NCBI GenBank assembly: GCA_009787435.1
Contig: WRFW01000121.1
Location: forward strand, 1 to 6,063
Direction: 5' to 3'
DNA: 6,063 nucleotides
Source: Defluviitaleaceae bacterium
GTDB lineage: Bacteria > Bacillota > Clostridia > Lachnospirales > UBA5962
The position numbers and the translations under genes are program-made. Positions 1-5,621 of this stretch are shown piece by piece. The notes under the pieces are model-generated. The model did not search any database. It had not been told where the DNA came from and saw only the letters and a list, made by a program, of their open reading frames with translations. Every line of letters starts with the position of its first letter. The stretch's first letter is position 1.

Positions 1-418
1 TCCGACACCTCAAATAACACCGCCGCAAACAGTAACACAAGAAACGGCAACACCTGAAATAAATGTTCCAAGCCCTGCCCCTATCAAAGAAACCGCAAGG
101 CAGCAAACAGCAAAACTAGTACACTTATTCCAGCCACAGCTTTCAAAAGACTTAAACTGCAAAATTCAACTAAGCATTTCTGGTGAAGAAGCATTTGAGG
201 GTTTCATAGCAATAAATGGCACAACTTGCAACTATCACGATGGGCAAACACAAAACCCTACTTTATTAATAACAGCGGATGATGAAAATTGGTCTAGCGT
301 TGCAACAGGCAAACTTTCAGCACAAAAAGCATTTATGACTGGTCAAATAAAAATTAAAGGAAACTATGTATTACTAATGAGGTTTGACCAAATATTTAAA
401 TTTAATAAAACGAACTAA
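1..418 (+). CDS. SCP2-domain protein, C-terminal part (5'-truncated)
   Basis: The 138 visible residues begin at base 2 and end at TAA 416-418; the start lies outside the window. Residues 1-36 are rich in Pro, Thr, Gln and Ala and look like a flexible linker to an unseen N-terminal domain. Residues about 37-135 resemble an SCP2 (sterol carrier protein 2-type) fold, a small hydrophobic-pocket domain. The best evidence is the C-terminal signature: a DDENW segment (94-97), then GKLSAQKAFMTGQIKIKG (103-120), which matches the family pattern of a G-K-L turn, an 'aFm.G..kikGd' strand-loop and a final hydrophobic helix. Two cysteines (53, 76) are present in this part. The natural ligand of bacterial stand-alone or fused SCP2 domains is usually unknown; lipid or acyl-chain binding is inferred from the family. 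A terminator directly follows, so this gene ends its transcript. The function of the whole protein cannot be judged without the missing N-terminus. Confidence 0.72.
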   Translation, partial: PTPQITPPQTVTQETATPEINVPSPAPIKETARQQTAKLVHLFQPQLSKDLNCKIQLSISGEEAFEGFIAINGTTCNYHDGQTQNPTLLITADDENWSSVATGKLSAQKAFMTGQIKIKGNYVLLMRFDQIFKFNKTN

Positions 419-419
419 G

Positions 420-443
420 AAGAGCCAAAAGGCTCTTTTTTTT
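420..443 (+). terminator. Rho-independent terminator after the SCP2-domain gene
   Basis: Bases 420-426 (AAGAGCC) pair with 431-437 (GGCTCTT) around an AAAA loop (427-430). The T run spans 436-443. The hairpin begins two bases after the stop codon of the SCP2-domain gene, a classic compact intrinsic terminator that isolates this gene from the downstream folate block. Confidence 0.92.
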
Positions 444-504
444 AACTTCGCAAAATTTTTTAAGATTTTAAAAATACCAAAGTGTGTCTATACAACAGCT
501 ATAC

Positions 505-514
505 CTTAGCTAAG
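505..514. repeat. 10-bp perfect palindrome upstream of the exporter-folC promoter
   Basis: CTTAGCTAAG is its own reverse complement. It lies about 34 bp upstream of the -35 box at 548, in the otherwise featureless A/T-rich stretch 444-547. It could be an upstream protein-binding site, but a 10-bp palindrome in A/T-rich DNA can occur by chance and no second copy was noticed. Confidence 0.25.
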
Positions 515-547
515 CATTTAAAAATTTCAAAAATTTTTTCAAACCTC

Positions 548-576
548 TTTACAAACAGCACAAAAAAGTATATAAT
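548..576 (+). promoter_or_regulatory. Sigma-A type promoter for the exporter-folC-folT block
   Basis: The -35 box is TTTACA (548-553, five of six consensus bases) and the -10 box is TATAAT (571-576, perfect), separated by exactly 17 bp. With -7 at 576 the predicted transcription start falls at 583-584, on or next to the A of the ATG at 584. This implies a leaderless or nearly leaderless mRNA, and it argues against the longer reading that starts at GTG 482, upstream of the promoter. Confidence 0.75.
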
Positions 577-583
577 ATTGACC

Positions 584-2428
584 ATGGGTGAAAAAGGATT
601 TAACATAGAAAAAATTAAAAATTTAAAATTGCCGGGCTATAGAAATATAAAAACTTCGCTTGGCGTGTTCATATGCGTTATTTTATATACGCTTATCGGC
701 AGAGAAAATGTTATATTTGCTGTGCTTTCAGTAATAATTTGCATGCAAGATGATACAGAAAAAACATGGTCAGAAGGAATGGCAAGGCTAAATGGAACTA
801 TAGTAGGTGCTATATTTGGAACGATATTTGTATTCTTAAATTTTGATAATCTATTTTTCATTACAGAATATATAGTAATGGCTATCGGGCTAGTTATATT
901 TATACACATTTGCACAATTTTTAATTTGAAAAAATCTATAGCTATAGGGGCTATAGTGTATTTAGTAATAGTGTTAGGGGCAAATGAAGACCCTATAATG
1001 TATAGTTTAAACCGCACAATAGATACGCTCGTTGGCATAATATTAGCATTTTTAATTAACAAATATACATTTGCAAAAAAATCAAAGAAACTAAAGAAAC
1101 ATGAGGGAGAAAAATTGAACTACACAGAAGCTATTAAACACATACAAAGCCAAAACACATACGGAATGAAATTAGACTTACACAGAATAGAAAAACTTCT
1201 AAAACATTTAGGAAACCCCGAAAAAAACTTAAACTTTGTGCACATTGCAGGCACAAACGGCAAAGGGAGCACATCTTCTTTTTGCTTTCATATTTTAAAA
1301 GAAACTGGTAAAAAAATAGGGCTTTTCACTTCACCATATATTCAACGCTTCACTGAAAGAATCCGCATAAACGATTTTGAAATAAAAGAAGAAGAAATAA
1401 CGAGAATTACGAGCGAAATAATATCTATAGTGGATAATTACGAAGAAAGCGAGGAAAAACCAACTTGGTTTGAAATTGTAACTGCTATAGCTTTCGTATA
1501 TTTTAATGAGCAAAAGTGCGATGTTGTCGTGCTTGAAGTTGGGCTTGGAGGCAATTTAGATGCAACAAATGTAATACCAAAAAGCTTAGTTTCTATTATA
1601 ACTGCTATCGGATACGACCATATGAATGTGTTAGGGAATACTTTAGAAGAAATAGCCGAAAAAAAAGCAGGAATAATAAAGCCAAAAGGAAAAGTTGTAG
1701 CTTACCCGCAAGCTGAAAATATAATAGAAGTTTTTAGAGAAAAAGCAAATAAAGAAAATGCAACGCTAACTGTTATAGATGAAAAAAATATACAGCCTGT
1801 AACACACGGAATAGACGGGCAAACTTTCAATTATAAAGATATGCAAAATATTTCAATCTCTCTCTTGGGCGACCACCAAGTTTATAACGCAATAACAGCT
1901 ATTGAGGGAATTTTGCAAACTGGATTAGCAACAGAAGAACAAATTAGAGAGGGCTTAAAAAAGACGGTATGGCCAGGGCGATTAGAACTATTAAGCAAAG
2001 AACCCCTATTTTTCTTAGATGGTGCCCACAATACACAAGGTGTAGAAAGCCTCGTGCGAAATTTAAAAGCCTTGTGCCCAAATGAAAAGTTTACATTTAT
2101 AGTAGGTGTTTTAAATACAAAAGAACCAAATGAGATGATAAAGCTTGTAAAAGAACTAGCTGAAAGCTTCATTTGTGTAACGCCAGAAAATGATAGGGCA
2201 TTAAAAGCTGAAGAATTAGCCGAAATAATAACTGCTTCCTATAGTGGGGATGATAAAGAAAGTTTAGCTAGAAACGAAAAAAATATATTTAATCAGACTA
2301 ATATTGAAGTATATGCGGCAAAATCCGTATACGAGGCTATAGGATATGCAAAAGCTAAGCAAAAACCAATTTGTGCCTTTGGCTCGCTATACTATATAGG
2401 CAAAGTTCGTGATTATTTTGAAAAGTAA
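584..2428 (+). CDS. In-frame ORF: exporter-like (DUF939/FUSC-type) membrane segment joined to folylpolyglutamate synthase
   Basis: One uninterrupted frame of 614 codons encodes two unrelated modules. Residues 1-177 look like the short clostridial aromatic-acid-exporter-like family: an N-terminal GYRNIKTSLGVF motif (18-29), about six hydrophobic segments (roughly 24-39, 41-54, 70-87, 93-112, 117-132, 145-160), a RLNGT..GA motif (68-76) and NRTIDTLVG (143-151). Family members of this kind are normally separate proteins of about 160-180 residues. A Lys-rich stretch (165-177) follows, then a complete FolC from residue 178. ATG 584 was chosen because the promoter at 548-576 excludes GTG 482. No SD precedes it, which fits a leaderless start. 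An AAGGA at 594-598 precedes an in-frame ATA at 605, so a slightly later non-standard start cannot be excluded. Whether the cell makes the whole fusion, or two proteins through slippage and internal initiation, is open. The exporter substrate is unknown; aromatic acids are only the family label. Confidence 0.6.
   Translation: MGEKGFNIEKIKNLKLPGYRNIKTSLGVFICVILYTLIGRENVIFAVLSVIICMQDDTEKTWSEGMARLNGTIVGAIFGTIFVFLNFDNLFFITEYIVMAIGLVIFIHICTIFNLKKSIAIGAIVYLVIVLGANEDPIMYSLNRTIDTLVGIILAFLINKYTFAKKSKKLKKHEGEKLNYTEAIKHIQSQNTYGMKLDLHRIEKLLKHLGNPEKNLNFVHIAGTNGKGSTSSFCFHILKETGKKIGLFTSPYIQRFTERIRINDFEIKEEEITRITSEIISIVDNYEESEEKPTWFEIVTAIAFVYFNEQKCDVVVLEVGLGGNLDATNVIPKSLVSIITAIGYDHMNVLGNTLEEIAEKKAGIIKPKGKVVAYPQAENIIEVFREKANKENATLTVIDEKNIQPVTHGIDGQTFNYKDMQNISISLLGDHQVYNAITAIEGILQTGLATEEQIREGLKKTVWPGRLELLSKEPLFFLDGAHNTQGVESLVRNLKALCPNEKFTFIVGVLNTKEPNEMIKLVKELAESFICVTPENDRALKAEELAEIITASYSGDDKESLARNEKNIFNQTNIEVYAAKSVYEAIGYAKAKQKPICAFGSLYYIGKVRDYFEK
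1075..1081 (+). other. A7 run in A_AAA_AAA phase at the end of the exporter segment (candidate slippery site)
   Basis: The frame reads GCA AAA AAA TCA, so the seven As are phased as X_XXY_YYZ, the pattern used for -1 ribosomal frameshifting and also prone to transcript slippage. A -1 shift reaches TGA at 1102-1104, giving a 173-residue exporter. Loss of one A reaches TAA at 1092-1094, giving a 169-residue exporter. Only the unshifted frame continues into folC. No SD-like stimulator is seen just upstream of the run. It could equally be an indel site in the assembly or in the strain. Confidence 0.45.
1103..1109 (+). promoter_or_regulatory. Internal Shine-Dalgarno site for folC
   Basis: GAGGGAG lies five bases upstream of TTG 1115, inside the coding frame of the exporter-FolC ORF. 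It closely resembles the site before the flotillin gene (GAGGGAG at 5604-5610). Its placement marks the family-expected N-terminus of FolC, so independent initiation of FolC is likely even if the fusion is also made. Confidence 0.7.
1115..2428 (+). CDS. folC: Folylpolyglutamate synthase / dihydrofolate synthase (FolC), internal TTG start
   Basis: A cytoplasmic Mur-ligase-like enzyme that uses ATP to add glutamate to folates (and, in bifunctional members, to dihydropteroate), trapping them in the cell. From TTG 1115 it has 437 residues, normal for bacterial FolC, and begins in the usual family way (NYTEAIKHI). Motifs in order: P-loop GTNGKGST (46-53); omega loop SPYIQRFTERI (73-83); EVGLGGNLDATNV (141-153); IGYDH (165-169); AEKKAGIIKP (181-190), which carries the lysine region that is carbamylated in this family; LGDHQVYNA (251-259), WPGRLE (286-291) and DGAHN (302-306) of the C-terminal part; and FGSLYYIG near the end (422-429). 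No key motif is missing, so it should be active. The start is supported by GAGGGAG at 1103-1109. It lies in frame with the upstream membrane ORF with no stop between. A FolT-like gene follows after 21 nt, a folate-specific context. Confidence 0.9.
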   Translation: MNYTEAIKHIQSQNTYGMKLDLHRIEKLLKHLGNPEKNLNFVHIAGTNGKGSTSSFCFHILKETGKKIGLFTSPYIQRFTERIRINDFEIKEEEITRITSEIISIVDNYEESEEKPTWFEIVTAIAFVYFNEQKCDVVVLEVGLGGNLDATNVIPKSLVSIITAIGYDHMNVLGNTLEEIAEKKAGIIKPKGKVVAYPQAENIIEVFREKANKENATLTVIDEKNIQPVTHGIDGQTFNYKDMQNISISLLGDHQVYNAITAIEGILQTGLATEEQIREGLKKTVWPGRLELLSKEPLFFLDGAHNTQGVESLVRNLKALCPNEKFTFIVGVLNTKEPNEMIKLVKELAESFICVTPENDRALKAEELAEIITASYSGDDKESLARNEKNIFNQTNIEVYAAKSVYEAIGYAKAKQKPICAFGSLYYIGKVRDYFEK

Positions 2429-2437
2429 AATTTATTT

Positions 2438-2443
2438 AAGGAG
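2438..2443 (+). promoter_or_regulatory. Shine-Dalgarno site of the folT-like gene
   Basis: AAGGAG lies six bases upstream of ATG 2450, in the 21-nt gap after the folC stop. It fixes the start of the next gene and supports translation from the same mRNA as folC. The gap is too short to hold a riboswitch or a terminator. Confidence 0.8.
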
Positions 2444-2449
2444 TGCACA

Positions 2450-3664
2450 ATGCTATTAAAAATAGGGCTATTGATTATAATTATAATACTGTTTTTTATA
2501 CCTGCTATAGAGCTTTACACTATTGCTGAGAATGCAAGAAACACAGTTTCACTATTTCAAATATCAATTGGCAACTTTCACCCATTTGGAAGCCAATATC
2601 ATTTAATAGCGGCTTTAATATTGCCAATAATAATGATAATGCTATTATTTATTAAAAAAAAGCCGAGTAAATTAATGCCTTTCTTATCAACTGCAGGGCT
2701 TTTATATGGAAGCATAGCAACTCTTTTTATAGGGCACAGCTTAGCTTTTAGAGAATATATTTTAAATAGAACTAGCCAAACAGCGATATGGTTTTTAATC
2801 GGAGCTTGGCTAGTTTTAACGCTCAATTTATTAGCAGAGCAAAAGCAAAAAACTGAAAATATAGACCCGCCTTATAGTAGAACTCAAAAAATGGTTATTT
2901 CAGCAATTATGTTAGCTCTAGGCGTTATAACCGCTGTAGCTATGCGGCCTTTTAATATACCTATTGGCGGGGCTAATATATTAAATGTAAGCTTTGCGGG
3001 CTTTTTTCATAACGTTACTGCTATATTTTTCGGTCCATTTTTTGGCGGAGCTGCTCGTGGGCTTGCAGATATTATAGCATTTATGATAAGCCCAAGACCA
3101 CCTTTCTTAATAGCTATAACACTAACTGCTGTTTTGAGGGGTGCTCTAATCGGGTATATGTGGCAAAAAATTAGAAATGTGAACCCTTTAAAATTTGCTA
3201 TATTTTATAGTGTATCTTTTAGTATTTTAATGATAATAGGCACTGTTAATATTATTATGTGGCATTTTCAGCCTTATTCTAATTTTACATTAGCGACGCT
3301 TCCGCCAACAGCTAATGCAACTGCCGCCTTAAGCTATGGTTTTTTAATAGCAGGTGTATTAGGAATAGCTTTGCAAATAGCTATTTATGCCTATAGTAAG
3401 ATTAGTAAAAACAGCACTTTTTACATTCGTTTTTTGAAGCTATTTATAACAATTGTATTTCCTGGGCTATTAGCGAACGCTTTAAATACGTACATACTGT
3501 TTGTATCTGTAATAAGCCCTGCTACAGTTGGCTTAGGAATAATGTATTTCTTTGTACCTAGGTTTTTTGAAGAACTTATAACTTCAACTATAAGTGTATA
3601 TGTTATGGTTTTAGTTATGGCTCTCTATGAAAGGACTATTAGAAGAAAAGTTGTGCAAAAATAA
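2450..3664 (+). CDS. folT: FolT-like folate ECF transporter S component with extra N-terminal membrane domain
   Basis: Residues about 145-400 resemble the substrate-binding S component of a folate energy-coupling-factor (ECF) transporter. They show AIMLA (152-156), an AxxxA pattern like that used by S components to contact the shared EcfT subunit; FFGPFFGGAARGLADII (193-209), matching the FolT-type 'GP..GG..G..aD' turn; FLIAITLTAVLRGALIGY (219-236); and a late NALNTYIL...FFVPRFFEELI region (343-377) like the FolT C-terminus. No EcfA/EcfT genes are adjacent, so a shared energising module encoded elsewhere is inferred. Residues 1-130 add about four further membrane helices (2-22, 52-69, 79-98, 110-129), joined by a charged linker (130-147). 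S components are usually only about 170-220 residues, so this 404-residue form is unusual, and there also seem to be extra helices around 247-316. Position directly after folC supports folate as substrate. A related vitamin cannot be excluded. Confidence 0.72.
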   Translation: MLLKIGLLIIIIILFFIPAIELYTIAENARNTVSLFQISIGNFHPFGSQYHLIAALILPIIMIMLLFIKKKPSKLMPFLSTAGLLYGSIATLFIGHSLAFREYILNRTSQTAIWFLIGAWLVLTLNLLAEQKQKTENIDPPYSRTQKMVISAIMLALGVITAVAMRPFNIPIGGANILNVSFAGFFHNVTAIFFGPFFGGAARGLADIIAFMISPRPPFLIAITLTAVLRGALIGYMWQKIRNVNPLKFAIFYSVSFSILMIIGTVNIIMWHFQPYSNFTLATLPPTANATAALSYGFLIAGVLGIALQIAIYAYSKISKNSTFYIRFLKLFITIVFPGLLANALNTYILFVSVISPATVGLGIMYFFVPRFFEELITSTISVYVMVLVMALYERTIRRKVVQK

Positions 3665-3676
3665 CAGCCCCTCTAT

Positions 3677-4873
3677 TTATGGTGCAAGCGTAATTTGCAA
3701 ATCATTGCTTATGTTTTCGCTGTATACTGTTAAAGTAACTTTATCGCCTATGCGGTTTTGCCCTATAAAATATACTAAACCACTTATTGAAGAAACGCTG
3801 TTTCCATTTAAATGAGTTATTACATTGCCTCTTTGAATATTGGCATAATAAGCTGGGGTGTGCCTAAGCACTCTTGAGATAAAAACACCGCTTTCTACAC
3901 TAATATTGTACCGCTCTCTTATTACTTCGCTTATCATTGATAAGCCATTACCTTGTATTCCAATAGTCGGCTGGGCTTCCCCCCGCACTATCATTTCTAT
4001 TATCGGCAATGCATGGCTTGAAGTTATACTATAGCCCATACCATATACATTTTCTAAGGAAAGCTTAACTGTGTTTATACCGACTACTTCGCCAAGGGTG
4101 TTTATTAAAGGCCCCCCGCTATTGCCAGGGTTAATTGCCGCATCTGTTTGCATTACCGTTAAAAGTCTATTTTCAACATTTAATTGAATATCTAGGGCAC
4201 TAACTATACCCATAGTAGTAGTTATTATTCCTTGCCCTAGTGCATTTCCAAGTGCTATTGATATGTCCCCAACCATTACTTCGTCTGAATTAGCAAAGCT
4301 AGCTAATGTTATATTATGAACGCCTGCCCTTGCAAGCTCATCTCTATTAATTTTTAAAACTGCTAAATCATCTGCTCGGCTTCTGCCTACTAGCTGTGCA
4401 TTTACTTCTCTGCCCCTAGTGAATAAAATATACGTCTCAAAGGCGTTTGAGATTACATGTTCATTAGTTACTATAAATACATATTCTTCATTTTGATAAA
4501 AAACAATTCCAGTGCCCGTTGATTGACTAGTTCCAACTAAAGAATCATTTTCAGAATTAATTATAACAACTGCGGGTGTAATTCTGTTAATGGCATTCGT
4601 TATGTTCATTTGAGTGTTATTTCTGTTATTAAATAAAACACCGCCAAAGCTTACACCTAGCCCTATAGAAAAACCACCTAGTATAGTTAAAAAGATTATA
4701 ATCATTAAAGAAAATGGACTTTTATAGCCTATGTGTTGTCGCTTTTGATTTAGTTCTTCAAAAACTAGCCTTGCTATATGTGGCTTTGCAGAATGTTCAT
4801 AATATGCTGGGTATAGATTTTTATTTTCTTCAACAATTATAAAATTTACTTCTTTTTTTTCAACTGAATTCAA
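3677..4873 (-). CDS. Membrane-anchored HtrA/DegP-type serine protease with PDZ domain
   Basis: 398 residues. The N-terminus (1-53) is charged and probably cytoplasmic, one hydrophobic segment spans about 54-78, and the rest should face outside the membrane. The trypsin-like domain (about 90-295) has all three catalytic residues in family context: His139 in TNEHVI, Asp169 in DDLAVLKI and Ser252 in GNSGGPL, followed by GEVVGINT (261-268). A single PDZ-like domain (about 303-398) includes SGVFISRV (328-335) and VITHLNG (351-357). The usual 'GD' before that strand is GN here. Such proteases degrade or refold damaged envelope proteins. The start is TTG 4873, preceded by minus-strand GGCGGTGAG (4888-4880) at a six-base spacing; the next in-frame Met (57) would remove the cytoplasmic tail. 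The gene is convergent with the folT-like gene (12-bp gap) and divergent from an NfeD-like gene through a symmetric promoter. Confidence 0.93.
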   Translation of the reverse strand: MNSVEKKEVNFIIVEENKNLYPAYYEHSAKPHIARLVFEELNQKRQHIGYKSPFSLMIIIFLTILGGFSIGLGVSFGGVLFNNRNNTQMNITNAINRITPAVVIINSENDSLVGTSQSTGTGIVFYQNEEYVFIVTNEHVISNAFETYILFTRGREVNAQLVGRSRADDLAVLKINRDELARAGVHNITLASFANSDEVMVGDISIALGNALGQGIITTTMGIVSALDIQLNVENRLLTVMQTDAAINPGNSGGPLINTLGEVVGINTVKLSLENVYGMGYSITSSHALPIIEMIVRGEAQPTIGIQGNGLSMISEVIRERYNISVESGVFISRVLRHTPAYYANIQRGNVITHLNGNSVSSISGLVYFIGQNRIGDKVTLTVYSENISNDLQITLAP

Positions 4874-4906
4874 GGAAAACTCACCGCCTAAAAAAATTCT
4901 AAAATA

Positions 4907-4917
4907 ATTATAGCATA
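4907..4917 (-). promoter_or_regulatory. Extended -10 promoter of the HtrA-type protease
   Basis: Read on the minus strand, this arm is TATGCTATAAT: a perfect TATAAT (4912 to 4907) preceded by TGC, an extended -10 (TGn) element. At a 17-bp spacing the -35 region is only TAGCAT, which is poor, so the extended -10 probably carries recognition. Predicted transcription starts near 4900, giving a leader of about 27 nt. Confidence 0.68.
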
Positions 4918-4928
4918 ATTCAAAAATA

Positions 4929-4939
4929 TATGCTATAAT
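4929..4939 (+). promoter_or_regulatory. Extended -10 promoter of the NfeD-flotillin operon
   Basis: TGC followed by TATAAT (4934-4939) gives a perfect extended -10. The -35 position at a 17-bp spacing reads TAGCAT and is not convincing. Transcription would start near 4946, leaving a leader of about 36 nt that contains a strong SD (AAGGAGGTG, 4968-4976; AGGAGG ends seven bases before ATG 4982). Confidence 0.7.
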
Positions 4940-4981
4940 AAATTAATATATTTTTTATAAATTTCTTAAGGAGGTGTTCGT

Positions 4982-5503
4982 ATGCAACAAATATTTTTTG
5001 GAGCATTTGGTATTGGTATAGGCTACACTATTCTTTCTTTAATATTAGGCAGCTTTCTCAGCGGGTTAGATGGTTTTGATTCCGGAGCTTCATACTCTGT
5101 GAGCCCGCTTAGACCAGTGCCAATAGCAACATTCTTAACAGTGTTTGGCGGGGCTGGCTTAATTTTATACAACGGAATTTGGTCTGCAATGATTGTAGCT
5201 ATTATTTCGGCTGTAATCGGAATCATTTCAGCTTACATATTAGTCCGTTTTGTGTTGCTTCCATTAGCTAAGGCACAAAACACTAGTACAGTAACCCAAA
5301 CAGACCTTATAGGAGAAATGGCGACCGTAAATGAAAAAATTTTTGAAAACGGTTTTGGAAAAATAGCATATAATATTAGTGGCTCTATGCACACAGCACC
5401 CGCAAAAACAGAGGGAGGCGAAGAACTCCTCACTGGAACAGAAGTAGAAATAACAAGCATTAAAGATAAAATCTATTATGTGAAAAAAATTGAAAAAATC
5501 TAA
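4982..5503 (+). CDS. NfeD-like membrane protein (flotillin partner)
   Basis: 173 residues. A hydrophobic N-terminal segment (about 4-27) is followed by a short loop with the family-like SVSPLRPVPIATFLTVFGGAG stretch (39-59, which includes the start of helix 2), then helices at about 48-64 and 67-93. The soluble C-terminal part (about 103-173) alternates short strands and a GEM-type start (DLIGEMATV, 108-116), as expected for the small OB-fold that ends NfeD proteins. The ClpP-like protease domain of long NfeD proteins is absent, so this is the short form. Short NfeD proteins of the YuaF type are encoded next to flotillins and help organise membrane microdomains and fluidity, and a flotillin follows here after 118 bp. 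The start is firm: AAGGAGGTG at ideal spacing. The gene is divergent from an HtrA-type protease. The call rests on fold-level pattern and gene context; sequence identity to characterised members was not measured. Confidence 0.8.
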   Translation: MQQIFFGAFGIGIGYTILSLILGSFLSGLDGFDSGASYSVSPLRPVPIATFLTVFGGAGLILYNGIWSAMIVAIISAVIGIISAYILVRFVLLPLAKAQNTSTVTQTDLIGEMATVNEKIFENGFGKIAYNISGSMHTAPAKTEGGEELLTGTEVEITSIKDKIYYVKKIEKI

Positions 5504-5557
5504 AAAGGCTGCAACAATATATAAACAAAAATTTTAAAAAAACAGCCGCTGCAATAA

Positions 5558-5584
5558 TTCAAACGCTTGCATAATACGTTTGAA
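5558..5584. repeat. 8-bp inverted repeat between the NfeD-like and flotillin genes
   Basis: TTCAAACG (5558-5565) and CGTTTGAA (5577-5584) are exact reverse complements around an 11-base loop. No T run follows, so it is not a standard terminator. It could be an mRNA stem affecting flotillin expression or a protein-binding site. The 118-bp gap (5504-5621) also holds GGCTG (5507-5511) and CAGCC (5543-5547), which could pair weakly. Confidence 0.4.
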
Positions 5585-5595
5585 ACTAATAAAAT
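5567..5595 (+). promoter_or_regulatory. Possible weak internal promoter for flotillin
   Basis: TTGCAT (5567-5572), a 17-bp spacer and TAAAAT (5590-5595) form a partial promoter match: three of six bases for -35 and five of six for -10. It overlaps the 8-bp inverted repeat, which could let a bound protein or RNA structure influence it. In A/T-rich DNA such matches are common, so this is only a candidate. Confidence 0.25.
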
Positions 5596-5621
5596 GATTT
5601 TAAGAGGGAGATTTAAATTTT

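Larger units (their letters stand above)
4907..4939. repeat. 11-bp perfect inverted repeat with 11-bp spacer joining two divergent promoters
   Basis: ATTATAGCATA (4907-4917) and TATGCTATAAT (4929-4939) are exact reverse complements around an 11-bp A/T-rich centre. Each arm is an extended -10 box pointing outward. Arm centres are 22 bp apart, about two helical turns, so both arms face the same side of the DNA. The symmetry may simply reflect mirror promoters, or it may also be an operator for a dimeric regulator. Confidence 0.7.

Noticed and set aside
482..583. GTG 482 as the start of the exporter-folC ORF, adding 34 residues
   Set aside because: No SD precedes it, the 34 residues do not look like the family's N-terminus, and a near-consensus promoter (548-576) lies inside this extension.
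444..583. Tetrahydrofolate riboswitch or other leader RNA upstream of the folate block
   Set aside because: The stretch is A/T-rich with only a 10-bp palindrome; no multi-stem structure is evident, and the predicted transcription start is at 583-584, downstream of it.
920..970. Repeated CTATAG-like strings as a possible direct-repeat element
   Set aside because: They encode Ala-Ile-rich membrane helices with ATA and GCT codons and recur through all the genes, so codon and residue bias explains them.
637..1062. Opposite-strand open frame of 141 codons across the exporter segment
   Set aside because: It lies wholly within a well-supported membrane-protein segment, has no SD or recognisable domain, and is explained as a shadow frame.
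3627..3815. Plus-strand 62-codon frame across the convergent junction
   Set aside because: It overlaps the 3' ends of two clear genes on both strands and shows no SD or recognisable sequence.
5558..5584. Hairpin as an intrinsic terminator between the NfeD-like and flotillin genes
   Set aside because: The stem is A/T-rich and no T run follows it, unlike the clear terminator at 420-443.
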